DNA from: Motiliproteus sp036960175
Lineage (GTDB): Bacteria > Pseudomonadota > Gammaproteobacteria > Pseudomonadales > Balneatricaceae
Assembly (NCBI GenBank): GCA_036960175.1
Contig: JBALWH010000017.1
Coordinates: 1 to 64,000 of the forward strand
Length of the DNA: 64,000 nt
Reading direction: 5' to 3'
Shown here: one piece after another, positions 8,814 to 17,056 of the stretch
Numbering within the stretch: the first letter of the stretch is position 1
Layout of the letters: every line of letters starts with the position of its first letter
The notes under the pieces: generated by a model
Told to the model about the DNA's origin: nothing
Databases searched by the model: none
What the model saw: only the letters and a program-made list of their open reading frames with translations
Position numbers and translations under genes: made by a program

Positions 8814-10241
8814 TTAGGGCCCTGTAAGCTGTGTGTTACTTCCTAGGTTAAGGCTTCTGTGTTCCTTGCGGGTGCACCACCACAACCAGCTACACCCAAG
8901 GACCCCTGCCAACAGTGAGGCGGTGAGGATGCCAGTTTTGGCCAACACTTGAAGCTCCGGCTGGTGCAGGTAAGCCAGATCACCGATAAAGATCGCCATG
9001 GTAAATCCGATGCCGCCAAGCAACCCGACGCCGGCAATATGAGCTAACCGGGTACCTTCGGGCAGGATGCCGATACCGCACTTAACCGCCAGCCAACTGA
9101 ATCCGAAGATACCGACAAACTTGCCCAGCAGCAGACCTAAAATGACGCCCTGGGTGACTGGGTGCTGGAAAGCCTGTCCGAGGGAAGCGGTATCTAGGGG
9201 CACTCCGGCGTTAGCCAGGGCAAACATCGGAATCACCAGTAGCGCCACTGGGAGGTGAAGCTGGTGCTCCAGCCGCTGAAGCGGCGCCTGTGCGCGGGAG
9301 GCCGCATCTTCCAGGGACTGTGCCAGACTGCTCAGGTGGTCGTTGGTCAGAATGTTGGCATTCTCACGGTGGGCGGCGTCGAATCGCGCCATTATCTGTC
9401 GCGCCGAGCTTGAGAACCGGATCGGGTCGTATTTGGGAAATGCAGGGATGGTAAAAGCGGCCAGAACCCCGGCAACGGTGGCATGCACACCCGAGGAAAG
9501 CATCGCCAGCCAGAGCAACGTGGCCACCAAGAAATAGGGCATCGAATGGCGCACGCCACCACGGTTGAAGGCGATGAGTACTCCAAACAGGCCGGCTGCC
9601 CAGGCAAGGGCGAGCCAGTTGAGTTGCTCAGTGTAAAACAGGGCGATCACCAACACCGCCCCTAGGTCGTCGGCGATAGCTAGAGCAATCAGGAAGGTGA
9701 TCAGGGTCTTGGGAATACGGCTGCCTAGTAGCACCAGCACACCGATGGCAAACGCAATGTCGGTTGCCATCGGGATGCCCCAGCCGCGCATGGCGTCGTC
9801 ACCAGAACTAACTGCTACAAAAACCAGCGCAGGTATCACCATGCCGCCGATGGCTGCCACAATGGGTAGCGCTGCATGGCGAAGTTCGGACAGCTCTCCG
9901 ACCAGCACTTCGCGCTTGAGCTCCAGACCCACGATAAAGAAGAACAGAGTCATCAGGCCGTCATTTATCCAGTGTTGCAGTGATTTTTCCAGCACCCATC
10001 CCCCCATTCCGACGGAGAGCGGCGTGTGGATCAGATGCTGGTAGCCTTCCGACCAGGGGCTATTGGCGAGAAGTAAGGCGATCACCGCACAGGCCATCAA
10101 CAACAGACCACTAGTGGTCTGGCGACGAATAAATTCATCCAGAGGGGTTAGCACCCTGTCAAAAGAACGTTCCCAAGGGGCATTGAACTCACGCCCTACT
10201 AGCTTCGTTTGAAGGCTTTGAGATTCCGATTTTTTTGTCAT
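8814..10241 (-). CDS. nhaA: Na+/H+ antiporter NhaA
   Basis: A 475-residue inner-membrane antiporter exchanging two protons for one Na+ or Li+. The segment ATDIAFAIG and the paired aspartates in ALAIADDLGAV correspond to the ion-binding Asp163/Asp164 of E. coli NhaA. The sequence GLELKREVLVGEL and the late GGIGFTMAIFIGDLA helix are also NhaA hallmarks. It has about 30 extra hydrophilic residues at the N-terminus and is longer than the roughly 390-residue E. coli protein. It is the first gene of a two-gene operon with kef and is divergent from nhaR, the usual regulator arrangement. Confidence 0.95.
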   Translation of the reverse strand: MTKKSESQSLQTKLVGREFNAPWERSFDRVLTPLDEFIRRQTTSGLLLMACAVIALLLANSPWSEGYQHLIHTPLSVGMGGWVLEKSLQHWINDGLMTLFFFIVGLELKREVLVGELSELRHAALPIVAAIGGMVIPALVFVAVSSGDDAMRGWGIPMATDIAFAIGVLVLLGSRIPKTLITFLIALAIADDLGAVLVIALFYTEQLNWLALAWAAGLFGVLIAFNRGGVRHSMPYFLVATLLWLAMLSSGVHATVAGVLAAFTIPAFPKYDPIRFSSSARQIMARFDAAHRENANILTNDHLSSLAQSLEDAASRAQAPLQRLEHQLHLPVALLVIPMFALANAGVPLDTASLGQAFQHPVTQGVILGLLLGKFVGIFGFSWLAVKCGIGILPEGTRLAHIAGVGLLGGIGFTMAIFIGDLAYLHQPELQVLAKTGILTASLLAGVLGCSWLWWCTRKEHRSLNLGSNTQLTGP

Positions 10242-10498
10242 GACCTTTCCCTTAATCGTCGCTGTTCAGCACGCCGAGTAGATGCAGCAGACTAGTGGAT
10301 GAATTGAAGAGCGAAACATAGAGGGCCGCGTCCATGGTGAATTCACTCCTGATCGTGCTGCTATGACCGAATCGACATCGGGTCAGGTACCAAAGGCCAG
10401 GATTAGGCAACCCTCGAGCAGGATACATTTAGTTGCAGAGGCAATAAAAGTCGAATAATGTTTGCCTATAGATCGGTTTTATCGAATTGGCGGCAAGT
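10242..10498. promoter_or_regulatory. Divergent nhaA/nhaR control region
   Basis: This 257-bp gap lies between two genes transcribed away from each other. In NhaR systems of this layout the LysR-type regulator binds near both promoters and activates nhaA in response to Na+. I could not identify a specific NhaR box or a confident -35/-10 pair, so the assignment rests on layout. Confidence 0.45.
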
Positions 10499-11389
10499 AT
10501 GATCAATTACAAACATTTGCGCTATTTTTGGATGGTGGCAAAGGAAGGTAGCGTTACCCAGGCCAGTGAGCGGCTGCACATTACGCCGCAAACCATCAGT
10601 GGCCAGATCAACTTACTGGAGCGGGATCTTGGCAAGGCGCTCTTCACTCGGGTCGGTCGTAATCTGGAATTGACCGAGAGCGGTCGGTTGGTGCAGCGTT
10701 ATGCCGACGACATCTTTTCTCTGGGTAGCGAGCTGGAAGAGATGGTGCGCCAACCGGTCAAGGACCGTGCCTTGGTGTTCAAAGTGGGAGTGGTCGATGT
10801 GGTCCCTAAGTCCATCGCCTACCGGATGTTGGCGCCAGCCTTAAAACTGTCTGAGCCTGTCCGCATCCACTGTCGGGAAGGCTCAGTGGAGTCACTGTTA
10901 GCGGAGCTGGCGCTACATCGAATCGACTTGGTAATCTCCGAAGGGCCCATCCCTCCTGGCGTCAATGTCCGGGGCTTCAGTCACCGGCTCGGCGATTGCG
11001 GCATCAGTTTTTTTGCCCAGCCGCAGCTGGCACAGGCACTGGGTGACGGTTTCCCCCAGAACCTTAGCGGACAGCCCCTTCTTCTTTCGGGACGGACAGC
11101 GGTGGTTAACAGCCAGCTATTACAATGGTTTGACAGCAACCGTATTCACCCCAGGATCGTCGGCGAGTTCGATGACAGCGCCTTGATGAAAGCCTTTGGT
11201 CAGGCAGGTACCGGCGTATTCATTGCCCCGACCGCGATCGAGGCGGAAGTCGAAAACCAGTATGGAGTGGTCGCCATCGGGCGTACCGAAACCATACGCG
11301 AGCAATTTTATGCGATATCGATTGAACGACGCATCTCCCACCCGGCGGTGGCCGTGATAACGGAAACCGCTAGGGAGTGGCTGTTCTGA
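10499..11389 (+). CDS. nhaR: LysR-family transcriptional activator NhaR
   Basis: A 296-residue LysR-type regulator. The start MINYKHLRYFWMVAKEGSVT and the helix-turn-helix (ASERLHITPQTISGQINLLE) are characteristic of NhaR rather than of generic LysR proteins. The rest forms the periplasmic-binding-protein-like effector domain. An in-frame TTG 12 bases upstream is possible, but the ATG at 10499 gives the canonical NhaR N-terminus. It is divergent from nhaA-kef. NhaR senses Na+ in E. coli and activates nhaA. The same role is inferred here. Its stop codon abuts a right-half repeat copy. Confidence 0.93.
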   Translation: MINYKHLRYFWMVAKEGSVTQASERLHITPQTISGQINLLERDLGKALFTRVGRNLELTESGRLVQRYADDIFSLGSELEEMVRQPVKDRALVFKVGVVDVVPKSIAYRMLAPALKLSEPVRIHCREGSVESLLAELALHRIDLVISEGPIPPGVNVRGFSHRLGDCGISFFAQPQLAQALGDGFPQNLSGQPLLLSGRTAVVNSQLLQWFDSNRIHPRIVGEFDDSALMKAFGQAGTGVFIAPTAIEAEVENQYGVVAIGRTETIREQFYAISIERRISHPAVAVITETAREWLF

Positions 11390-11402
11390 AACCGGTGTTG
11401 CT

Positions 11403-11468
11403 AGCGTATAAAGTGAAACCGGTAGATTTATAGTTTAAAAGCCAGGCATGTAGCCGGGATTTTTTTCG
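11403..11468 (+). repeat. Diverged copy of the outer right half of the 1-245 repeat
   Basis: From the ATAAAGTG motif onward the segment keeps the same spacing as bases 186-243: ATAAAGTG, nine bases, GATTT, seven bases, AAAAGC-AGGC, then a hairpin and T run. Sequence between the fixed blocks is diverged. The orientation equals that of the right half at the window start. Together with the left-half copy at 7007-7136 it brackets kef, nhaA and nhaR. Confidence 0.6.
11437..11468 (+). terminator. Rho-independent terminator downstream of nhaR
   Basis: A six-pair stem (CCAGGC with GCCGGG, one A-G mismatch) and a 5-base loop are followed by seven T residues. It lies 50 bases after the nhaR stop and is homologous to the hairpin at 218-243. 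Confidence 0.55.
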
Positions 11469-11706
11469 TTCTGAATCTCAACACATCCCTATCTGGCCTT
11501 TTGAAACCTTCCCTACGAAGCGTTGCTCCTGTCAACCGCAGACTCTCATACAGCGCCCGATACCCAGCGCTGTAGCGGCAATGGGAGAACAACGTAATTA
11601 AGTCTCAAATCTAACCGGGCTCGTCAATCTAATCTAAACTTATGGACACTCCTTTGGAGTTTTTGCGAGGTCATAACGTCACCGGCCGTTAAGGGAGTTA
11701 ACCCAG
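11469..11706. promoter_or_regulatory. Presumed promoter region of the N-ATPase operon
   Basis: This gap between the nhaR terminator and atpD has no open frame that looks real. A purine-rich AAGGGAG lies about 10 bases before the GTG start of atpD and serves as its ribosome binding site. No confident promoter hexamers were found. Confidence 0.4.
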
Positions 11707-13098
11707 GTGAATCAACCGCCATCACGATTGGCAGGCATAATTACCGAAATTCACGGCCCGGTGGTGGTGATCCGTTGCGATGCCTTGCCGCCGCTGGGAC
11801 GCGCACTACAATGCTGCCTTGGCACTGAGCACTGCCTGTTGGAGCTGCACCAGCATATCGATCACCGCCATGCTCGCACCATCGCCCTGCACGACACCAC
11901 CGGCCTGGCCAGAGGCATGCCGGTGTATGACCTGGGTACGCCGCTACAGGTACCGGTCAGCCCTGCTTGTTTGGGACGGGTGTTGAATGTGTTCGGCCAG
12001 CCTCTCGATGCTGGGGCACCGCTGGTAGCAGAGCAATGGCGGCCGATCCACGGCAGTCGCAGCTCGCTGACCGGCAGCGTTGCAAGCACTATTACAAGTA
12101 ACCAGATGCTCGAATCCGGTATCAAAGTGATCGATCTGCTCTGCCCCTTCGTTCGTGGTGGCAAGACCGGCCTGTTTGGCGGTGCCGGAGTGGGCAAGAC
12201 GGTACTGGTGATGGAGTTTATGCACGCTATCGCGCACATCCACCAGGGCGTGTCGGTGTTTGCGGGGATCGGTGAGCGGATCCGCGAAGCCCACGAGCTG
12301 TGGCATGAGATGCAGGGCTCGGACATGCTCGAGCGCACCCTGATGGTGTTCGGGCAGATGGACGAATCCCCCGGAGTGCGTTTCCGGATCGGCCTGGCTG
12401 CACTGACCTATGCCGAATATCTGCGCGACACGATCCAGACCGAAGTGCTGTTTGTGATCGACAATGTCTTCCGCTTTGTGCAGGCCGGCAGTGAGCTCTC
12501 CAGTCTGCTGGGGCGGATGCCGGCCACGGTCGGTTACCAGCCCACGCTTAACAGCGAGGTGTCTGAACTGGAGGACCGGATCTTCTCCACCGACAGCGGT
12601 GCGATCACTTCGGTGCAGGCTGTCTATGTGCCAGCCGACGACATGAGTGATCCGGCCGTGACCGCAATCCTCAGCCATCTCGATAGCTGCGTGATTCTGT
12701 CGCGGCAACAGGCAAGCCGCGGCATCTACCCGGCGGTCGATCCGCTGCTATCCACCAGCCGGATGCTTGATCGACAGGCGCTGGGTGAGCGTCACTACCT
12801 GATTGCCGAAGGGGTGCGCGAACATCTGGCCCGCTATAACGAGCTGGAAGACATCATCACCATGCTCGGCATCGAAGAGTTGTCCGAGCAGGACCGGCGT
12901 ATCGTCATGCGCGCCCGCCGGATCCAAAAATACCTCACCCAGCCCTTGTGGGTCACCGCTGCCCATAGCGGTATTCCCGGCCAATCGGTACCGCTGAGCC
13001 AGACCCTGGATGACTGTGAGAATTTCTTAGCTGGTCGCTACGACAGCCTCGACGAAGCCCGATGCTATATGCGCGGGGCGATGGAGACCGGGCCATGA
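11707..13098 (+). CDS. atpD: N-type (alternate) F1F0 ATP synthase subunit beta
   Basis: A 463-residue catalytic subunit. It has Walker A GGAGVGKT, the catalytic-glutamate segment GIGERIREAHELW, Walker B LFVIDNVFRF followed by LLGRMPATVGYQPTL, and the DELSEED-equivalent loop as EELSEQD. All catalytic residues expected of beta are present. The start is GTG, with AAGGGAG upstream. The gene begins an operon in the order D-C-Q-B-E-F-A-G, starting with beta and epsilon. This is the hallmark of the laterally spread N-ATPase group and unlike the housekeeping atpIBEFHAGDC order. A standard operon is presumably elsewhere in the genome. Confidence 0.95.
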   Translation: MNQPPSRLAGIITEIHGPVVVIRCDALPPLGRALQCCLGTEHCLLELHQHIDHRHARTIALHDTTGLARGMPVYDLGTPLQVPVSPACLGRVLNVFGQPLDAGAPLVAEQWRPIHGSRSSLTGSVASTITSNQMLESGIKVIDLLCPFVRGGKTGLFGGAGVGKTVLVMEFMHAIAHIHQGVSVFAGIGERIREAHELWHEMQGSDMLERTLMVFGQMDESPGVRFRIGLAALTYAEYLRDTIQTEVLFVIDNVFRFVQAGSELSSLLGRMPATVGYQPTLNSEVSELEDRIFSTDSGAITSVQAVYVPADDMSDPAVTAILSHLDSCVILSRQQASRGIYPAVDPLLSTSRMLDRQALGERHYLIAEGVREHLARYNELEDIITMLGIEELSEQDRRIVMRARRIQKYLTQPLWVTAAHSGIPGQSVPLSQTLDDCENFLAGRYDSLDEARCYMRGAMETGP

Positions 13099-13505
13099 AT
13101 TCGTTCCAAATGAGACTGTTGGATTCGCAGGGAGGGCGCGATATCGATCGGGTTGAAGCCTTTGTCGGCAATGATCAGAGCGGTAGTTTTTCGATCTGGG
13201 CCCAGCACCAGCGCTTTATCACCCTGTTGGAGTTCGGCCTGGCACGCTATCGCTGTCATAACGATGACTGGGTCTATATTGCCATGCCCGGTGCACTGCT
13301 GCATGTTGAAGCCAACCTGCTGCAACTGGTCAGCCGGCGTTTCATTATCGATAGCGACTACCAGCGTATCAGCCAGTTATTGACCGAGCAGTTGCTCGCC
13401 GAAGAGCAGGCGTTACAAGCCACCAAGCGCAGCCTGCGACATATGGAGGAGGAGATCATCCGCCAGCTGTGGCAGCACGCGCGAGGTTCCGAGGGGTTGA
13501 GCTAG
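13095..13505 (+). CDS. atpC: N-type ATP synthase subunit epsilon
   Basis: A 136-residue protein with the epsilon beta-sandwich (residues 1-85; FVGNDQSGSFSIWAQH then LEFGLARY) and a C-terminal helical hairpin rich in E, Q and R. The ATG overlaps the atpD stop as ATGA, implying translational coupling. The usual LxxxGxxFV-type motifs are loose, as expected for the divergent N-ATPase branch. Identity rests on position after beta and fold-like pattern. It couples catalysis to c-ring rotation and may regulate hydrolysis. Confidence 0.85.
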   Translation: MNSFQMRLLDSQGGRDIDRVEAFVGNDQSGSFSIWAQHQRFITLLEFGLARYRCHNDDWVYIAMPGALLHVEANLLQLVSRRFIIDSDYQRISQLLTEQLLAEEQALQATKRSLRHMEEEIIRQLWQHARGSEGLS

Positions 13506-13551
13506 TGCCTAAGCTAGAGGTTGAGAGAGTGTGCCTGAACCAGGAGGTGCG

Positions 13552-13824
13552 ATGAATCCTAATGAAGAGTTAAAAAAACATCTGCAGCGCCAAGCCGAGC
13601 GGATGCACAAGGCTAAAACCGAGCGCTCCAGCCTGCTGGCCCAGAGCGTCTTTATCGGAACCCTGGGACTGCTGTTGGTGGTACCGATCGTGGCCGGGGC
13701 ATTTCTGGGGGCCTGGATCGATGAGCAGAGCACTGGCTACTCCGCCAGCTGGACCCTTGAGCTGATTATTCTCGGAGTCATCTTCGGCAGTATCAACGTC
13801 TGCCTGTTTATTCGGAGGCACTGA
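13552..13824 (+). CDS. atpQ: N-ATPase AtpQ (AtpI-like) small membrane subunit
   Basis: A 90-residue protein with a charged N-terminal 30 residues and two membrane helices. The pattern GAFLGAWIDE at the end of helix 1 and SWTLELIILGVIFGSINV for helix 2 match the AtpQ/ATPase-gene-1 family, a shortened AtpI relative thought to help c-ring assembly or Mg2+ supply. The start at 13552 is chosen because AGGAGGT lies just upstream. In most N-ATPase operons atpR follows atpQ. Here the next gene is atpB, two bases after this stop, so atpR is missing. Confidence 0.8.
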   Translation: MNPNEELKKHLQRQAERMHKAKTERSSLLAQSVFIGTLGLLLVVPIVAGAFLGAWIDEQSTGYSASWTLELIILGVIFGSINVCLFIRRH

Positions 13825-13825
13825 G

Positions 13826-14527
13826 ATGAACCTCGACGCTACGGTGTTGTTTCAACTGGGTCCGCTGCAGGTGACCGATACGGTGGTCACCACCTGGGTA
13901 CTGATGCTGGCACTGGTGCTGCTGGCCCGACTGCTAACCCACCACCTCAGCACCAAACCCGATCGACTCCAGGCGATGACCGAAGGGATCGTGGCGGTGA
14001 TTGAAGACGCGGTCGCTCAAGTGCTGCCCGATCACAGTAAACAGGTGCTGCCGCTGATCGCCACGCTGTGGATCTTCCTGGTCTGCGCCAACCTGCTCGG
14101 GCTTGTCCCCGGGCTGCACTCACCGACCCGAGACCTGTCGGCTACCACCGCGCTGGCGCTGCTAGTGTTCTTCTCGGTGCACTGGTTCGGTATCCGAAAT
14201 CTGGGCGTAAAGGCCTACCTGCGCCACTACCTGTCACCCAGTCCAATCTTTTTACCGTTTCATATCATCGGCGAAATTACCCGCACCCTGGCACTGGCTA
14301 TGCGCCTGTTTGGCAACATGATGAGCCTGGAGATGGCCGCGATGCTCGTCCTGCTGGTGGCCGGATTTCTGGCCCCGATCCCACTGCTGATGTTGCATAT
14401 TATCGAAGCCCTGGTGCAGGCCTACATCTTCGGCATGCTGACCCTGATCTACATCGCCGGCAGCCTGCAGTCGCAAATTCACTCTCGATCCACAACGCCC
14501 GACTCTTCCGCTATGAACAACAAGGAG
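13826..14527 (+). CDS. atpB: N-type ATP synthase subunit a (3' end interrupted by assembly gap)
   Basis: At least 234 residues of the membrane stator subunit a, which forms the ion half-channels. The essential arginine lies in TRTLALAMRLFGNMMS, equivalent to E. coli Arg210, and the following helices contain IIEALVQAYIFGMLTLIYI. The C-terminus runs into ten N bases at 14528-14537. Reading through them, a TGA would fall at 14540-14542, so only the last few residues are uncertain. It belongs to the N-ATPase operon, two bases after atpQ. Confidence 0.92.
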
Positions 14528-14537
14528 NNNNNNNNNN
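14528..14537. other. Assembly gap of ten N
   Basis: Ten unknown bases lie between the end of atpB and the start of atpE. Ten is a common placeholder length, so the true distance may differ. The atpE start codon and its ribosome binding site fall here. Confidence 0.95.
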
Positions 14538-14801
14538 AATGAACTGAGCTGGTTCGCCATCCTCTCCACCATCGCCGTGGTCGTGGCCATCGCCATCGGG
14601 GTGACCGGGCCTGCGATCGCCATGGGCCGCGCTATCTCCAGCGCCCTGGATGCGATGGCGCGGCAACCTGAAGCGGAAAAATCGATCATGCGCACCCTGT
14701 TTATCGGCTTGGCGATGATCGAATCACTGGCGATCTACGTGCTGGTGATCGGGCTGATCGTGCTGTTCCGCAATCCGCTCCTCGAACACCTGCTGGGCTA
14801 G
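14535..14801 (+). CDS. atpE: N-type ATP synthase subunit c (start codon hidden in gap)
   Basis: About 88 residues forming the two-helix hairpin of the rotor ring. The visible protein begins NELSWFAILSTIA directly after the N run, so the initiating Met probably sits in the gap. Helix 1 carries GPAIAMGRAISSAL, the loop is ARQPEAEK, and helix 2 carries the ion-binding glutamate in GLAMIESLAIY. Compared with the Ilyobacter Na+ site (Gln32, Glu65, Ser66, Thr67, Tyr70), Met replaces Gln32 and Leu replaces Thr67. Glu, Ser and Tyr are kept. This predicts proton rather than sodium coupling, despite the neighbouring Na+ antiporters. Confidence 0.9.
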   Translation, partial: XNELSWFAILSTIAVVVAIAIGVTGPAIAMGRAISSALDAMARQPEAEKSIMRTLFIGLAMIESLAIYVLVIGLIVLFRNPLLEHLLG

Positions 14802-14838
14802 TCACTATGACCCTACGCTATAGTCGAGAGGCAATGCC

Positions 14839-15594
14839 ATGACTCTGAACTGGTCGACACTGGTCCTGGAGATCATCAACTTTGTGGTGCTGATGTGGCT
14901 GCTGCAGCGTTTCCTGTACCGTCCGGTGCAACAATTGCTGGAGCGACGCCAGGCAGAGCTTGAGCACAAACTGCTTGAAGCCGAACAGCAGCAGCAACAA
15001 GCTGAAGCACTGCGGCAAGGCTACCAGAGCAAAATCAACGCCTGGCAACAGCAACAGCAGCAGGATAAAGCTCTGTTGCAGATAGAGCTTGAGAAGCGTC
15101 GTAAAGAAGCCTTAACGCAGCTGCAGCAAAGTCTGCAGGCGGCTCGGGAAAAAGATCAGGTTCTAATCACCCGACAGCGCCAACAGCAGCGCCAGCAGGA
15201 TCAACAGCAAGCGCTGGACAACGGCTGCCGTTTCGCCAGCCAGTTATTACAGCTCTGCTCGGGGCCGGAGCTGGAGCAGCGTCTTATCGAGCTACTGATC
15301 CGAGAGCTTAGCTCGGCACCCGTAACTCTGTGCCAGGCACTGCGACGCGAAACCTCTCGCGAAATCGCTATCGAGACCACGCAACCACTCGCCCAACAGC
15401 TCCGCGATACGCTGCAACAGCAACTGGAAGCGCTGCTGCAGGACAGGGTCAGTTGTGAAGAACTGCTCAATCCACAATTAATTGCCGGCATCCGCATCTC
15501 CCTGGGTGGGCATGTCCTGGGTGCCAATATCGAGGATGAGCTGCACGCCTTTGCCAGCATCAGCCCACAACCGGAGCATACCGATGCTGGCTGA
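14839..15594 (+). CDS. atpF: N-type ATP synthase subunit b with delta-like C-terminus
   Basis: A 251-residue stator subunit. Residues 8-28 form the membrane anchor (LVLEIINFVVLMWLLQRFLY), followed by a very Q/E-rich coiled coil to about residue 130. The C-terminal part resembles the end of the F1 delta subunit (AGIRISLGGHVLGANIEDEL). The operon has no separate atpH. The long b subunit therefore likely supplies the delta function, as in other N-ATPases. The 3' end overlaps atpA by 11 bases. Confidence 0.88.
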   Translation: MTLNWSTLVLEIINFVVLMWLLQRFLYRPVQQLLERRQAELEHKLLEAEQQQQQAEALRQGYQSKINAWQQQQQQDKALLQIELEKRRKEALTQLQQSLQAAREKDQVLITRQRQQQRQQDQQQALDNGCRFASQLLQLCSGPELEQRLIELLIRELSSAPVTLCQALRRETSREIAIETTQPLAQQLRDTLQQQLEALLQDRVSCEELLNPQLIAGIRISLGGHVLGANIEDELHAFASISPQPEHTDAG

Positions 15595-17056
15595 CCGGAT
15601 CGTGCAACAGACTCAATGGGTCGATCATTACCGGCCCGGGCTGCGAAGCAGCGAGCGTGGCCAAGTGGTGGCGGTCGGTGATGGCATCGCCTGGATCAGC
15701 GGCCTGCCATCGGCGGCACTCTCCGACATCCTCGAGTTCGCCGATGGCAGTCGAGGGTTGGTGTTTGATCTGGCAGAACAACTGATCGGCGCGGTGCTGC
15801 TGCATGAAGATCCGCAGCTCGCCAGCGGCAGTTTGGTGTCCCATACCCGGCACAATCTCAGCATTCCGGTTGGCGACGCACTGCTGGGACGGGTGATCGA
15901 CCCACTCGGTAACCCGCTGGACGGCGAGGAGGCCCCAGACTGTCCTCAGCGCCAGCCGCTCGACGGCCTCAGCCCGCCGATCACCGCCCGCGACTTCGTC
16001 AACCAGCCGCTCTATACCGGCAACCGGATTATCGACACCCTGTTGCCGATCGGACGAGGTCAGCGCCAACTACTCATCGGTGATGAAGGCCTCGGACGCA
16101 GCTCGATTGCACTGGATACGGTCCTGCATCAACAGCAGCAAAATGTACGCTGTGTCTATGTGCTGATCGGTCAGAAACGCTCCTCGGTACTCAATACCCT
16201 CGATACCCTCAGACGCAGCGGAGCGCTTGAATATAGTACCCTGGTGGTCGCCGAAGCCCGCGCTCTGCCGGGACTGCAATACCTGGCGCCGCTAGCGGGT
16301 TGCGCCATTGCCGAAGCCTGGATGGCGCGCGGCTTTGATACGCTGGTGGTGTATGACGATCTTAGCACCCACGCCCGACTCTACCGCGAGCTGTCGCTGC
16401 TGCTGCGCCGTCCGCCCGGGCGTGAGGCGTTTCCGGGCGATATCTTCTCCATCCATGCGCGTCTGCTGGAGCGTTCTACCCGGCTCAACAGTGCCCATGG
16501 CGGCGGTAGCATGACCGCGCTACCAATCGTCAGCACCCAGCAGGGCGAGATCGCGGCCTACATCCCCACCAACCTGATATCGATCACCGATGGTCAGATC
16601 TACCTGACTCAGGAGCTGTTCGCGATCGGCTTCAAACCGGCCATCGATATCACCCGCTCAGTATCGCGGATCGGCGGTGCAGCCCAGCATCCACGCATCA
16701 AGCAGGAATCCGGGCGCATGAAGCTGGATTATCTGCAGTTTTTGGAGCTCGAGAGTTTCACCCATATTGGCGCCAAATTGGAACCGAGCATGCAGCGCCA
16801 GCTCGATCGCGGCGGGGTGCTGCGGGCGATTCTCAAACAGGGACGTTTTGACACCCAGTGTGCCGAGTGCCATCTAAGCTGGTTGTTGGCGTTTAATGAC
16901 GGCCTGCTCGACGGCTATCCACTCAGCTCGATTCAGACCACCGTCAAAACTCTGGGTGAGCAAGCGTTCGCTTCCGACTTGACCCTGGACCACCCGCGCG
17001 ACGACTGGATCAAGGCGATCCAACACTGGCTCCCGCAGGTCGTTGCCGATGAGTAA
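15584..17056 (+). CDS. atpA: N-type ATP synthase subunit alpha with altered P-loop
   Basis: A 490-residue non-catalytic nucleotide-binding subunit. The ATG at 15584 was chosen because MLADRIVQQTQ aligns with alpha N-termini; the frame stays open further upstream. The arginine finger is present in ITRSVSRIGG. The Walker A loop at residues 166-173 reads GDEGLGRS: arginine (codon CGC) stands where the invariant lysine belongs and serine replaces threonine. Non-catalytic sites bind Mg-ATP through this lysine, so nucleotide binding by alpha may be weakened. No frameshift is seen and the rest of the protein is intact. It overlaps atpF by 11 and atpG by 8 bases. Confidence 0.92.
   Translation: MLADRIVQQTQWVDHYRPGLRSSERGQVVAVGDGIAWISGLPSAALSDILEFADGSRGLVFDLAEQLIGAVLLHEDPQLASGSLVSHTRHNLSIPVGDALLGRVIDPLGNPLDGEEAPDCPQRQPLDGLSPPITARDFVNQPLYTGNRIIDTLLPIGRGQRQLLIGDEGLGRSSIALDTVLHQQQQNVRCVYVLIGQKRSSVLNTLDTLRRSGALEYSTLVVAEARALPGLQYLAPLAGCAIAEAWMARGFDTLVVYDDLSTHARLYRELSLLLRRPPGREAFPGDIFSIHARLLERSTRLNSAHGGGSMTALPIVSTQQGEIAAYIPTNLISITDGQIYLTQELFAIGFKPAIDITRSVSRIGGAAQHPRIKQESGRMKLDYLQFLELESFTHIGAKLEPSMQRQLDRGGVLRAILKQGRFDTQCAECHLSWLLAFNDGLLDGYPLSSIQTTVKTLGEQAFASDLTLDHPRDDWIKAIQHWLPQVVADE

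Noticed and set aside
11944..12708. 254-codon open frame antisense to atpD
   Set aside because: It is a shadow of the GC-rich atpD frame, with no ribosome site and no protein-like motifs.
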